Shown here: positions 11,350-20,854 of the stretch, piece after piece
Layout: every line of letters starts with the position of its first letter
How positions within the stretch are numbered: position 1 is the first letter of the stretch
Assembly (NCBI RefSeq): GCF_001592875.1
Contig: NZ_LSOF01000006.1
Coordinates: 233,085-297,084, forward strand
Length of the DNA stretch: 64,000 bases
DNA from: Pseudomonas sp. BMS12
Lineage (GTDB): Bacteria > Pseudomonadota > Gammaproteobacteria > Pseudomonadales > Pseudomonadaceae
Direction of reading: 5' to 3'
Program-made: the position numbers and the translations under genes
Notes under the pieces: model-generated
Seen by the model: the letters and a program-made list of their open reading frames with translations, nothing else
What the model was told of the DNA's origin: nothing
The model's database searches: none

Positions 11350-12876
11350 ATGCGCTCTCTCAACCTGCATCTGAAAGTCCTCATCACCCTCCTGGTGGCG
11401 CTGGGCATTCTGGTCACGGCCTACCAGATCTTCATCCTCGGCATCCCGGTGACCGAAGACGAGACTGACGACCTGTGGAACATCGACGCCAAGATCGAGT
11501 TCCAGGCGAGCCCGCGCGAGCCGGTCAAGGTGCAGATGTTCGTGCCGCCGCTGAACCAGGACTATGTAAGCCTCAACGAGAGCTTCATCTCCAACAACTA
11601 TGGCGTGAGCGTCAATCGCGTCGACGGCAACCGCAAGCTGACCTGGTCGGCCCGCCGTGCCAACGGCAAGCAGACTCTCTATTACCGCCTGGTGCTGACC
11701 AAGCGCTACAGCGGCGAGCCGGCCAAGGCCAAGGGCCCGATCTTCCGCGACAGCATCGAAGTGGAAGGCCCCGAGAAGATTGCCGCCGAAGCCCTGCTCG
11801 CCCCCATTCGCCAGCACTCGGCCGACGTCGAGACCTTCATCAGCGAAGCCATCAAGCGGGTTAACAACGTCAATGACGACAACGTCAAGCTGCTGCTTGG
11901 CGGCGACACCTCCTCGGCCAACAAGGCCAAGGTTATCGATCTTCTGCTCTCCATCGCCCATGTGCCAATGGAGCGCGTGCACACCATCCGCCTGGCCAGC
12001 GATATCCAGCAAAGCCCCGAGCTGTGGCTGCGCAGCTTCAATGGCGAGAACTGGCTGTACTTCAATCCGGAAAGCGGCCAGCAGGGTTTGCCGGCGGACC
12101 GCGTGGTGTGGTGGACGGGTGACGAGCCGCTGATCAGCATTGATGGCGGCAAGAAGCCGCAGGTCAGCTTCACCCTGAACAACAGCGAAATGAACGCCAT
12201 CCGCCTGGCCAAGCTGACCGACGAAAACACCGACGTCGACTTCCTCGAATACTCCCTGTACGGCCTGCCGCTGCAGACCCAGCAGACCTTCATCATCATG
12301 GTGATGATCCCCATCGGCGTACTGGTCATTCTGGTGCTGCGCAACCTGATCGGCCTGCAGACCCTCGGCACCTTCACACCGGTACTGATCGCCCTGGCCT
12401 TCCGCGAAATGCAGCTGGGCTACGGAATCATGTTCTTCACCATCATCACGGCGCTTGGCCTGATGCTGCGCTCCTACCTCGAGCACCTGAAACTGCAGAT
12501 GCTGCCACGCCTCTCGGTAGTGCTGACCTTTGTGGTGATGCTGATTGCCACCATCAGCCTGCTCAGCCACAAACTGGGGCTTGAACGCGGTCTGTCGGTT
12601 GCATTGTTCCCGATGGTGATCCTGACCATGACCATCGAACGCCTGTCGATCACCTGGGAAGAGCGCGGCGGCAGCCACGCGATGAAAGTGGCCATCGGCA
12701 CCCTGTTTGCCGCATCGCTGGCGCACTTGCTGATGAGCGTGCCGCAGCTGAGCTACTTCGTGTTCACCTTCCCGGCCGTGCTGCTGATCCTGGTGGGTTT
12801 CATGTTGGCCATGGGCCGTTATCGCGGCTATCGCCTGACCGAACTGTTCCGCTTCAAAGCCTTTCTGAAGGACTGA
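11350..12876 (+). CDS. inactive transglutaminase-like domain fused to 7TM (PF14400/PF14402 type)
   Basis: The 508-residue protein has one N-terminal membrane helix (8-28), a large periplasmic part (30-310) and about seven helices (312-485). Residues 184-215 align with the transglutaminase helix of TgpA in this window, but S189 replaces the catalytic Cys; E224 and N239 fall where TgpA has His and Asp, so the enzyme should be dead. This matches the 'inactive transglutaminase plus 7TM' families described with ATP-grasp ligases. A likely role is sensing or presenting a peptide to the partner protease outside and ligase inside (inference). It sits 5 bp after the protease and 3 bp before the ligase. 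Confidence 0.85.
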   Translation: MRSLNLHLKVLITLLVALGILVTAYQIFILGIPVTEDETDDLWNIDAKIEFQASPREPVKVQMFVPPLNQDYVSLNESFISNNYGVSVNRVDGNRKLTWSARRANGKQTLYYRLVLTKRYSGEPAKAKGPIFRDSIEVEGPEKIAAEALLAPIRQHSADVETFISEAIKRVNNVNDDNVKLLLGGDTSSANKAKVIDLLLSIAHVPMERVHTIRLASDIQQSPELWLRSFNGENWLYFNPESGQQGLPADRVVWWTGDEPLISIDGGKKPQVSFTLNNSEMNAIRLAKLTDENTDVDFLEYSLYGLPLQTQQTFIIMVMIPIGVLVILVLRNLIGLQTLGTFTPVLIALAFREMQLGYGIMFFTIITALGLMLRSYLEHLKLQMLPRLSVVLTFVVMLIATISLLSHKLGLERGLSVALFPMVILTMTIERLSITWEERGGSHAMKVAIGTLFAASLAHLLMSVPQLSYFVFTFPAVLLILVGFMLAMGRYRGYRLTELFRFKAFLKD

Positions 12877-12879
12877 GCC

Positions 12880-13866
12880 ATGTTTGGCATGATCAAGACG
12901 TGGAAGGCCCTGGAAGCCAAAGGCATCATGGGGATCAACCGGCGCAATGCGGACTACGTGCTGAAGTACAACAAGCGCCACCTGTACCCGATTGTCGATG
13001 ACAAGATCATCACCAAGGAACGGGCCCTGGCCGCCGGCATCAATGTGCCGGAGATGTACGGCATCATCTCCACCGAGAAAGAGATCGACAAACTCTCCGA
13101 GATCATTGGCGGGCGCAGCGACTTCGTCATCAAGCCCGCTCAGGGCGCTGGCGGCGACGGCATCCTGGTGGTCGCCGACCGCTTCGAGGAGCGCTACAAG
13201 ACCGTCTCTGGGAAGATCATCACTCACGAGGAAATCGAGCATCAGATTTCCAGCATCCTCACCGGCCTGTACTCCCTGGGCGGCCATCGCGACCGCGCCC
13301 TGATCGAGTACCGAGTGACCCCGGACCCGATCTTCAAGAGCATCAGCTACGAAGGTGTACCGGACATCCGCATCATCGTGCTGATGGGCTACCCGGTGAT
13401 GGCCATGCTGCGCCTGCCAACCCGCCAGTCCAACGGCAAGGCCAACCTGCACCAGGGCGCCATCGGTGTAGGTGTCGACCTGGCTACCGGGCTTACCCTG
13501 CGCGGCACCTGGCTGAACAACAAGATCAGGAAGCACCCGGATACCACCAACTCGGTGGACGGCGTACAGCTGCCCAACTGGAACGGCTTCATGAAGCTCG
13601 CTGCCGGTTGCTATGAGCTGTGCGGCCTGGGTTATATCGGTGTCGACATGGTGCTGGACATTGAGAAGGGCCCGCTGATTCTGGAGCTCAATGCCCGTCC
13701 CGGGCTGAATATCCAGATTGCCAACGATTGCGGCCTGACTCATCGCGCCCATGCGGTAGAGGCACATATCGCCGAGCTGGCGAAGAGTGGCGTGCAGGAG
13801 TCTGCCGAGGAGCGCGTACGCTTCTCCCAACAACTGTTCGGCCACATCAAGAGCCACAACGACTGA
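12880..13866 (+). CDS. alpha-L-glutamate-ligase-like ATP-grasp enzyme (PF14397 type)
   Basis: The 328-residue protein has no signal peptide and should be cytoplasmic. The ATP-grasp nucleotide loop is VIKPAQGAGGDGIL (83-96), and the metal site lies in D256 and ELNARPG (E269, N271). It resembles RimK-type amino-acid ligases that attach residues through carboxyl phosphates; the acceptor is unknown. ATG at 12880 has AAGGA 8 nt upstream, inside the end of the 7TM gene. A second ATG at 12889 is possible. In P. aeruginosa, as I remember it, the same trio lies next to ppsR; here the prp operon lies between. Confidence 0.87.
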   Translation: MFGMIKTWKALEAKGIMGINRRNADYVLKYNKRHLYPIVDDKIITKERALAAGINVPEMYGIISTEKEIDKLSEIIGGRSDFVIKPAQGAGGDGILVVADRFEERYKTVSGKIITHEEIEHQISSILTGLYSLGGHRDRALIEYRVTPDPIFKSISYEGVPDIRIIVLMGYPVMAMLRLPTRQSNGKANLHQGAIGVGVDLATGLTLRGTWLNNKIRKHPDTTNSVDGVQLPNWNGFMKLAAGCYELCGLGYIGVDMVLDIEKGPLILELNARPGLNIQIANDCGLTHRAHAVEAHIAELAKSGVQESAEERVRFSQQLFGHIKSHND

Positions 13867-13879
13867 TACGTTCCCCTGG

Positions 13880-13906
13880 AAAAGCCCGGCTCCGGCCGGG
13901 CTTTTT
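13880..13906 (+). terminator. terminator of the ATP-grasp cassette
   Basis: A perfect 11-bp stem (13880-13890 with 13895-13905, loop of 4) ends in five T, 13 bp past the ligase stop codon. Confidence 0.9.
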
Positions 13907-13966
13907 CGTTGGGCAGCGCCAAGGCCGCTACCCTACAATCGGCTTCCCATATCGCGCCCTGCCACC

Positions 13967-15310
13967 ATGAGCATCTGCCAACTCCACCCACTGCCTTATC
14001 GGGCAGACCCGACCGAGTATTTCGCCGTCATTCGCCAGGCACCTGACGCCGTATTGCTGGACGCTGGCCATCCGCATGCCGAGCGCGGGCGCTACGACCT
14101 GCTCAGCGCCTGGCCGCAAGCCGTGTATGAGGTTCAGGCGGGAGAAGATGCCAACGGATTCTTCCAGCGCTTGCGTCAGGGGCTGGCCCAGCTTGGCCAT
14201 GGCGAGGCACCCGCGGGTTGCGAACTGCCCTTCACCGGCGGCCTGCTGGGATACCTCGCCTATGACTTCGGTCGTCACCTGGAGGCCTTACCCCAGCAGG
14301 CCCACGATGATTTGCAGCTTCCAGACGCCCGCCTTGGCCTATACGCCTGGGCGCTGATCAGCGATCACCAGCGTCAGACCAGCCAGCTGGTATTCCACCC
14401 CAGCCTGGAGCTCGGCGAGCGGCAGCGGCTAATCGCCCTGTTCGAGGTACCGGCCGACCAGGCCACTGCCGCATTCCACCTGCTAGAGCCGTTCCAGGCC
14501 GATCAGGATGCAGGCACCTATCGCCAGGCCATCGAACGCATCCAGGCCTATATCAGTGCGGGCGATTGCTATCAGGTGAACTACGCACAGCGCTTCCAGG
14601 CCCCTTGCGCCGGCGATCCATGGGCCGCCTACCTGGCCCTGCGCAGGGCCTGCCCTACCCCGTTCTCGGGCTTTCAGAGCCTGGAGAACGGCAACGCCAT
14701 CCTGAGTCTGTCGCCCGAGCGTTTTCTCAAGGTCAGCCAGGGACGCGTGGAGACCCGTCCGATCAAAGGTACCCGAGCGCGCGGTATTACCGCCCACGAA
14801 GATCGCAAGCAGGCCGAGGAGCTGCTGAGCAGCGCCAAGGACAGGGCCGAGAACCTGATGATCGTCGATCTGCTGCGCAACGATCTGAGCCGCAGCTGCC
14901 GTATCGGCTCGGTACGGGTGCCGGAGCTGTTCGCCCTGGAAAGCTATCCCAATGTGCACCACCTGGTCAGCGCCGTGACCGCCGAGCTGGCGCCCGACAA
15001 GGATGCGCTGGACCTGCTGGCCGGGAGCTTCCCCGGCGGCTCCATCACCGGCGCCCCGAAGATCCGCGCGATGCAGATCATCGATGAGCTGGAACCGACT
15101 CGGCGCGGCCTGTACTGCGGCTCCCTGCTCTATCTGGACGTGCGCGGCGAACTGGACAGCTCCATCGCCATCCGCAGCTTGCTGGTCAAGGATGGTCGCG
15201 TCAGCTGCTGGGGCGGCGGCGGCATAGTCGCGGACTCCGACTGGCAGGCCGAGTATCAGGAATCCATCACCAAGGTGAAGGTGCTACTCAAGACCCTGGA
15301 AGCCCTGTAG
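13967..15310 (+). CDS. pabB: aminodeoxychorismate synthase component I
   Basis: PabB aminates chorismate to 4-amino-4-deoxychorismate, the first step to p-aminobenzoate and folate, using ammonia from the PabA glutaminase. The 447-residue product has the chorismate-binding domain in its C-terminal two thirds, with PIKGTRARG (its Lys distinguishes PabB from the PIAGT of TrpE), FPGGSITGAPKIRAM and the GGGIVADSD ending. ATG at 13967 is chosen; an in-frame reading from 13787 would overlap the previous gene and its terminator. A TACAAT hexamer at 13934-13939 may be the -10 box. It converges with thrH over a shared terminator. Confidence 0.93.
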   Translation: MSICQLHPLPYRADPTEYFAVIRQAPDAVLLDAGHPHAERGRYDLLSAWPQAVYEVQAGEDANGFFQRLRQGLAQLGHGEAPAGCELPFTGGLLGYLAYDFGRHLEALPQQAHDDLQLPDARLGLYAWALISDHQRQTSQLVFHPSLELGERQRLIALFEVPADQATAAFHLLEPFQADQDAGTYRQAIERIQAYISAGDCYQVNYAQRFQAPCAGDPWAAYLALRRACPTPFSGFQSLENGNAILSLSPERFLKVSQGRVETRPIKGTRARGITAHEDRKQAEELLSSAKDRAENLMIVDLLRNDLSRSCRIGSVRVPELFALESYPNVHHLVSAVTAELAPDKDALDLLAGSFPGGSITGAPKIRAMQIIDELEPTRRGLYCGSLLYLDVRGELDSSIAIRSLLVKDGRVSCWGGGGIVADSDWQAEYQESITKVKVLLKTLEAL

Positions 15311-15326
15311 TCCACAGCAGAAACGA

Positions 15327-15350
15327 AAAGGCCCGCTGATGCGGGCCTTT
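15327..15350. terminator. shared terminator between pabB and thrH
   Basis: A perfect 10-bp stem (15327-15336 with 15341-15350, loop TGAT) separates the convergent genes. The T-run is better on the minus strand, so it suits thrH more than pabB. Confidence 0.8.
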
Positions 15351-15365
15351 GGCTTGAGCGAAACC

Positions 15366-15983
15366 TTACAGACTCAGCTCGCGATTCGACGCCCTGATGA
15401 ACTCGCGTTTGAGGTCTTCGTAGGTGTGTACCGCCGGGAACTGCGGGAACTCGCGAATCACGTTTTCCGGGGCATGGAACAGGATGCCGGCATGCGCTTC
15501 GCTGAGCATGGTGGTGTCGTTGTACGAGTCGCCGGCGGCAATCACGCGGTAGTACAGGCTCTTGAAGGCAATCACCGACTGACGCTTGGGGTCTTTCTGG
15601 CGCAGCTGATAGCTGACGACACGATCTGTTTCGTCGGTGATCAGCTTGTGGCACAGCAGCGTCGGGAAGCCCAGCTGACGCATCAGCGGCTGGGAAAACT
15701 CGTAGAAGGTGTCGGAGAGAATCACCACCTGGAAGCGCTCACGCAGCCAATCGACGAATTCGACGGCGCCATCCAGCGGCTTGAGGGTGGCGATCACTTC
15801 CTGGATATCCGCCAGCTTCAGGCCATGCTCGTCGAGAATGCGCAGGCGCTGCTTCATCAGCACGTCGTAATCGGGAATGTCCCGGGTAGTGGCCTTGAGC
15901 GCTTCGATTCCGGTTTTTTCGGCGAAGGCGATCCAGATTTCCGGAACCAGTACACCTTCGAGGTCGAGGCAGGCGATTTCCAC
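15366..15983 (-). CDS. thrH: phosphoserine phosphatase / homoserine phosphotransferase
   Basis: ThrH is a HAD-superfamily enzyme that dephosphorylates phosphoserine and can transfer the phosphate to homoserine. The 205-residue length is right. Motif I is D7-L-E9-G, a Glu variant of the usual DxD typical of ThrH; motif II lies in VVILSDTFYEF, and motif III is GDSYND. The start is GTG at 15983 with AGGAG 6 nt upstream; it gives the normal MEIACLDLEG beginning. Neighbours pabB and cysH match the P. aeruginosa order as I recall it. Confidence 0.93.
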   Translation of the reverse strand: MEIACLDLEGVLVPEIWIAFAEKTGIEALKATTRDIPDYDVLMKQRLRILDEHGLKLADIQEVIATLKPLDGAVEFVDWLRERFQVVILSDTFYEFSQPLMRQLGFPTLLCHKLITDETDRVVSYQLRQKDPKRQSVIAFKSLYYRVIAAGDSYNDTTMLSEAHAGILFHAPENVIREFPQFPAVHTYEDLKREFIRASNRELSL

Positions 15984-16069
15984 GGGTGACTCCTAGTGGT
16001 CTGTGAGAAGTGAGCCGGCACTCTAGCGAGTCCCTGAGAGCTGTGCAACGCAGCACTTATACCTGAACA

Positions 16070-16172
16070 CAACAGTCGAACTCTTATTTAGTTATTTATC
16101 CGCATATCGGCATCTTTGTTAACATCGCCGACCACAGAGCGCTTCAGCGCCGCCGACCAGGAAGCCCGCCCG
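16070..16172 (+). promoter_or_regulatory. AT-rich cysH upstream region, possible CysB target
   Basis: The stretch at 16078-16120 is unusually A/T-rich for this window and lies upstream of cysH, a classic CysB-activated gene, with cysB itself next door. CysB sites are degenerate and AT-rich, so I cannot point to exact bases. The assignment is an inference from composition and context. Confidence 0.35.
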
Positions 16173-16907
16173 ATGAGCCCGATCTTCAATGCCGCCGAAA
16201 TGGCGGCGAGCTACGCCAGCAAGTCCCCACAGGAAATCCTCAAACTGGCTTTTGAACATTTTGGTGACGACCTGTGGATTTCCTTCAGCGGCGCTGAGGA
16301 TGTGGTCCTCCTGGACATGGCCTGGAAGATCAACAAACAGGTCAAGGTCTTCACCTTGGACACCGGCCGACTGCACCCGGAAACCTATCGCTTTCTGGAA
16401 AAGGTACGCGAGCACTACGGCATCGCCATCGAGGTCATGAGCCCGGACGCGGAAAAACTGCAGGAACTGGTGCGCGAAAAAGGCCTGTTCAGCTTCTACA
16501 AGGACGGCCATGGCGAATGCTGTGGCATCCGCAAGATCGAACCGCTCAAGCGCAAGCTGAGTACGGTCTCCGCCTGGGCCACCGGCCAGCGGCGCGACCA
16601 AAGCCCCGGCACCCGCAGCCATGTAAACGTGATCGAGGTCGATAGCGCCTTCTCCACACCGGACAAGCCGCTGTACAAGTTCAACCCGCTCGCACAGATG
16701 AGCAGCGAAGAGGTCTGGGCCTACATCCGCATGCTCGAATTACCCTACAACAGCCTGCATGAGCGCGGTTTCATCAGCATCGGCTGTGAGCCCTGCACAC
16801 GCCCCGTGCTTCCGAATCAGCACGAGCGCGAAGGCCGCTGGTGGTGGGAAGAGGAAACCCAGAAAGAGTGCGGTCTGCATGCTGGCAACGTGATTGCCAA
16901 GAGCTGA
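16173..16907 (+). CDS. cysH: adenylyl-sulfate (APS) reductase, thioredoxin-dependent
   Basis: CysH reduces APS to sulfite in assimilatory sulfate reduction. The 244-residue product has [15 protein letters not shown] at the N-terminus, the cysteine pairs ECCGIRK and GCEPCTRP that bind the [4Fe-4S] cluster, and the C-terminal catalytic ECGLH. The cluster cysteines mark an APS rather than a PAPS reductase. ATG at 16173 has an AGGAAG site about 8 nt upstream; an in-frame TTG at 16116 would add 19 residues and cannot be excluded, since some relatives are annotated with a longer N-terminus. It converges with cysB. Confidence 0.94.
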   Translation: MSPIFNAAEMAASYASKSPQEILKLAFEHFGDDLWISFSGAEDVVLLDMAWKINKQVKVFTLDTGRLHPETYRFLEKVREHYGIAIEVMSPDAEKLQELVREKGLFSFYKDGHGECCGIRKIEPLKRKLSTVSAWATGQRRDQSPGTRSHVNVIEVDSAFSTPDKPLYKFNPLAQMSSEEVWAYIRMLELPYNSLHERGFISIGCEPCTRPVLPNQHEREGRWWWEEETQKECGLHAGNVIAKS

Positions 16908-16908
16908 C

Positions 16909-16940
16909 ACAAAGAGCCCGGCATTAGCCGGGCTCTTTGT
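16909..16940. terminator. bidirectional terminator between cysH and cysB
   Basis: A perfect 14-bp stem (16909-16922 with 16927-16940, loop ATTA) lies in the 40-bp gap between the convergent stop codons. Confidence 0.88.
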
Positions 16941-16947
16941 CATTGGA

Positions 16948-17931
<984 letters not shown>

Positions 17932-18061
17932 TCAAAGCAGATAGTCGCTGGCTGAATTTCACAGCGCAGCCATATAACCATATTAGTGGTTTGAAGTTTA
18001 AAGCTAGACGATTTCCTGAGCCGTGCATGCCGTTCGTCTAACGGCTGGCGATAAGCCTGGC

Positions 18062-18547
18062 TCAGCGGTGCTGCAACATGGGCACCAGGTATACCGGCGT
18101 TTCCGAAAGCTGCAGCAGACGCGCGGCCGTCCGACCCAGCGGAACATCCTGAGCGGCACCATGGCTGTGACTCCCTACGACCAGCAGATCGACCCCGAGT
18201 TTCCGCGCCTCTTCGAGAATCACCTGGGCCGGGTCACCCTGCGCAACCCGCACGTTGCGGATCATCTGCAGGTCCTGACGGGCCTCGCCCATTTCGTCGC
18301 AGAAACCTTCCAGCACACGCTGCTCGATACTGGCCATCACCGTGGCAAGACCCTTGCTGCGCAGCTCCTGCAACGTGCTCTCGTCCAGATAGGTTTGCAG
18401 CACCGACTCGGCGAACAGCCCCAGCGGCTCGACCGCATGCACCACATAAAGCTCGGCGCTGAAGGCCCGCGCCAGGGCCAACGCATGCTGCAGCACATAA
18501 GGTGCGTAAAGCCCCAGGTCGGTGGCATAGAGAATCGAACGCAACAT
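18062..18547 (-). CDS. universal stress protein (UspA family)
   Basis: The 161-residue single-domain Usp has the first strand ILYATDLG at its N-terminus and the C-terminal nucleotide-binding-like motif VVGSHSHGAAQDVPLGRTAARLL (G-rich loop with GRT), so it may belong to the ATP-binding subgroup. The substrate and signal are unknown. ATG at 18547. It lies between cysB and a nucleotidase gene on the same strand with 61 bp before it, so it is probably transcribed on its own or read through from the nucleotidase. Confidence 0.9.
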   Translation of the reverse strand: MLRSILYATDLGLYAPYVLQHALALARAFSAELYVVHAVEPLGLFAESVLQTYLDESTLQELRSKGLATVMASIEQRVLEGFCDEMGEARQDLQMIRNVRVAQGDPAQVILEEARKLGVDLLVVGSHSHGAAQDVPLGRTAARLLQLSETPVYLVPMLQHR

Positions 18548-18608
18548 ATGGCCTCCAAGACTTCCCGCTAGCGGCCCTGTTGTGAGCTTAGCAGCGCCTT
18601 GCCCGGCG

Positions 18609-19514
18609 CTAGGGCAACAGCTCGTTGCTTACACCGTGCGGCACGTGGCCGGTGGCCACGACCTCACGCGCCTTCTCGCAGTGCCCGGGCTGATCGTCGA
18701 AGAACACGTCGGCGGCGAAGGCTTCGAGAAAAGCCGCCTTGTCCAGGCCGCCGAGGAACAGCGACTCGTCCAGGCGGATATCCCATTCGCGCAAGGTTCG
18801 GATCACCCGTTCGTGGGCCGGCGCCGAGCGCGCGGTAACCAGCGCGGTGCGGATCGGGCAGAGCTCCTCGGCAAACTCGCGCTGCAAACGATTGAGGGCA
18901 TAGAGGAAGGGCTTGAACGGACCGCCACCGAGCAGCTCGCGCGCCGAGGCCTTCTCATGGCTCTGGAATGCCTCGAGCCCGCCACTCTGGTAGACACGCT
19001 CGGACTCGTCGGAGAACAGCACGGCATCCCCATCGAAGGCAAAACGCAGCTCACCACTGGCCGCCCGATGCGCGCCGCCCGAGAGGATAGTCGCCGCGGC
19101 AAAGCCCGCGTCGAGGGCGCTGCGCACATCCTCAGCATGTGTGGAGAGAAATAGATGACTGCCAAAGGCGGCCAAATAAGGATAGGGACTGCGACCACCA
19201 ACGAAAGCGGCCCGAGAAATACCCAGGCCGTAGTGCTGGATAGAGTTGAAGACCCGCAGTCCAGTATCGGCGCTGTTGCGCGAGACCAGCACAACCTCGA
19301 CGCGTGCCCGCTCCAGTCGCGCGTTGAGGCTCAGCAGCTTCTGCACCAGCGGAAACGCATCTCCTGGCGCCAGCACCTCGTCCTCATGATCGATCTGGTA
19401 CTGGCGATAGGTCTCGACGCCCTCGCTCTCATAGATGCGATGACTTTCGCTCAGGTCGAACAACGCCCGCGAGGAAATCGCCAGCACCAGCTTGTCACCC
19501 AGTCCCTTGCCCAT
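18609..19514 (-). CDS. cytosolic 5'-nucleotidase (PF06189 family)
   Basis: The 301-residue protein matches the bacterial 5-nucleotidase family that resembles vertebrate cytosolic 5'-nucleotidase I and releases phosphate from nucleoside monophosphates. Visible family segments are LVLAISSRALFDL at residues 9-21, VVLVSRNSADTG, LSTHAEDVRSALDAG and FDGDAVLFSDE; the last supplies a DxD-like acidic pair. ATG at 19514 has GAGGTG 5 nt upstream. It is 8 bp downstream of the ketopantoate-reductase-like gene and probably in its operon. Confidence 0.82.
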   Translation of the reverse strand: MGKGLGDKLVLAISSRALFDLSESHRIYESEGVETYRQYQIDHEDEVLAPGDAFPLVQKLLSLNARLERARVEVVLVSRNSADTGLRVFNSIQHYGLGISRAAFVGGRSPYPYLAAFGSHLFLSTHAEDVRSALDAGFAAATILSGGAHRAASGELRFAFDGDAVLFSDESERVYQSGGLEAFQSHEKASARELLGGGPFKPFLYALNRLQREFAEELCPIRTALVTARSAPAHERVIRTLREWDIRLDESLFLGGLDKAAFLEAFAADVFFDDQPGHCEKAREVVATGHVPHGVSNELLP

Positions 19515-19522
19515 GAATCACC

Positions 19523-20470
19523 TCAGTTCGCGTCAAGGAAACGCAGCGCCTGCAGCAACATGCGCATTTTTGGCAGTTCACACCCTGCAGCGGCAGCCGC
19601 CGCGAGAGGCGCCTCGTAGATGGCTTCGAGCTCAAGCGGGCGCTTGTGGGCGAAATCATGGTACATGCTCGGCAGGTAGCCGGGCATGCGCTCGGTGGCT
19701 GCCAGCAGCTGTTGCGGGTAGTCCTGCGGCAATCTGTGGCCACATGCGGCAGCACCCTGCACGACCTCCTGCATCAGATCGCCGATCAGGCTACGACTGT
19801 CGGCACTGGCCATCAGCTTGCTGGTGCCGCTATCGAGCAGTACCGACAGACCGTTATAGGGTACGTTCCAGACCAACTTCTGCCAGCGGGCCTGGGCCAG
19901 GTCAGGCATCGCGGTAGAGTCCACGCCAGCCGAGCGGAACAGCGCCACACCCTCTTCCACCAGGCTTTGCCCGCTTTCTTGCGAGCCACCCGGCCCGGAG
20001 TGGTAGCCCAGATTGATCGCTCCGAGCGCCTGGTGCTCAATCACGCCAGGGGCACTGCGATGCGTGCAGATAAAACAGAGCCCGCCAAGCAGGTGCAGCG
20101 ACTCCGGCAACAGGGGCCGCAATTGCTCCTCAACATCAAGACCATTCTGCAGCAGCACTACCTTGGCATTCGGCGCTGCCACGCGAGAGATGAGCGGTGC
20201 CAGTTCGGCGTTACTGGTGGTTTTGACGCCTACCAGCAGCCAATCACAGGGCGGCATCTCCTCGACACTGTTCCAGGCCTGCACGGGCTGCAGGTGCAGC
20301 AGGCCATGCACCGCGCTGTTCAGGCGCAGCCCCTGCTCGGCTACGGCCGCGTACTCGCTGCGCAGGAGAAAATGCACGTCATGGCCGGCACGGGCCAGCA
20401 TCAGGCCATAAAAGCCACCAATGGCACCCGTACCGACGATGCCGATACGTGGACGTGGGGATTCCTGCAT
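19523..20470 (-). CDS. 2-dehydropantoate 2-reductase family protein (PanE/ApbA-like)
   Basis: The 315-residue protein has an N-terminal NADP-binding Rossmann loop GTGAIGG (13-19), the internal LLVGVKTTSN and LLQNGLDVEE segments, and a C-terminal helical domain with WQKLVWNVPYNGLS, where the Lys is the usual catalytic residue. It may make pantoate for CoA, but the family contains several paralogues, so I leave the symbol blank. ATG at 20470 overlaps the upstream stop codon by one base (TGATG), which decides the start over the in-frame TTG at 20473. Confidence 0.85.
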   Translation of the reverse strand: MQESPRPRIGIVGTGAIGGFYGLMLARAGHDVHFLLRSEYAAVAEQGLRLNSAVHGLLHLQPVQAWNSVEEMPPCDWLLVGVKTTSNAELAPLISRVAAPNAKVVLLQNGLDVEEQLRPLLPESLHLLGGLCFICTHRSAPGVIEHQALGAINLGYHSGPGGSQESGQSLVEEGVALFRSAGVDSTAMPDLAQARWQKLVWNVPYNGLSVLLDSGTSKLMASADSRSLIGDLMQEVVQGAAACGHRLPQDYPQQLLAATERMPGYLPSMYHDFAHKRPLELEAIYEAPLAAAAAAGCELPKMRMLLQALRFLDAN

Positions 20471-20829
20471 CAAGGTAACTCTTCGGGTTCACGGGCCCGG
20501 GCCTGTTCCAATGCCCTGGACAGTTCGGGCAGGTGCAAACGGGACTGCACCGCGCCAAGAAATTGGCCGTCTTCTATCAGAAACAGGCTAGGCAGGTGAA
20601 AAACGCCATAGCGCTGTACCAAGCCACCGTTGTCGCCGGCATCTACCCAGCACAGTCGCTCGACTGGCAGCGGCATTACAGGCAGCTCACGACGAGCCCA
20701 GCGACAACTGGCACAGCCTGTGCTCGTGAATATGAGCAGGGATCTGCCAGGCAGATCGAGCAATCGACGATCAGCGTCGAAGTCCGTCAGGTCAAGACTG
20801 GGCACTATACTGTTCAGTAGCGATGTCAA
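20470..20829 (-). CDS. thioredoxin-like protein with CASC motif
   Basis: The 119-residue protein has a thioredoxin fold: the strand SLLIFTSTG leads to the redox pair C39-A-S-C42, and HLPSLFLIEDG carries the cis-Pro. There is no signal peptide, so it is probably cytosolic. The start is uncertain: TTG at 20829 gives the full reading, but GTG at the ninth codon (20805) is possible, and neither has a strong ribosome site. It overlaps the reductase gene by one base. The partner is unknown. Confidence 0.72.
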   Translation of the reverse strand: MTSLLNSIVPSLDLTDFDADRRLLDLPGRSLLIFTSTGCASCRWARRELPVMPLPVERLCWVDAGDNGGLVQRYGVFHLPSLFLIEDGQFLGAVQSRLHLPELSRALEQARAREPEELP

Positions 20830-20854
20830 AGGGATGGCATCCGGAGTATTCGAA

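Noticed and set aside
11185-13857. 890-codon minus-strand frame over the ATP-grasp cassette
   Set aside because: It covers the ends of three recognisable genes, is His/Gln/Asp rich, and has no ribosome site; an artefact of codon bias.
13787-13966. Longer N-terminus for pabB
   Set aside because: It would run through the terminator of the upstream operon and into the ligase gene; the extra residues have no similarity.
13967-15310. TrpE (anthranilate synthase) as identity of the chorismate enzyme
   Set aside because: PIKGT with Lys in place of the Ala of PIAGT, the shorter length and the gene context point to PabB.
16116-16172. TTG start at 16116 for cysH
   Set aside because: ATG 16173 has a ribosome site at proper spacing and the conserved part starts after it; not fully excluded, as noted in the entry.
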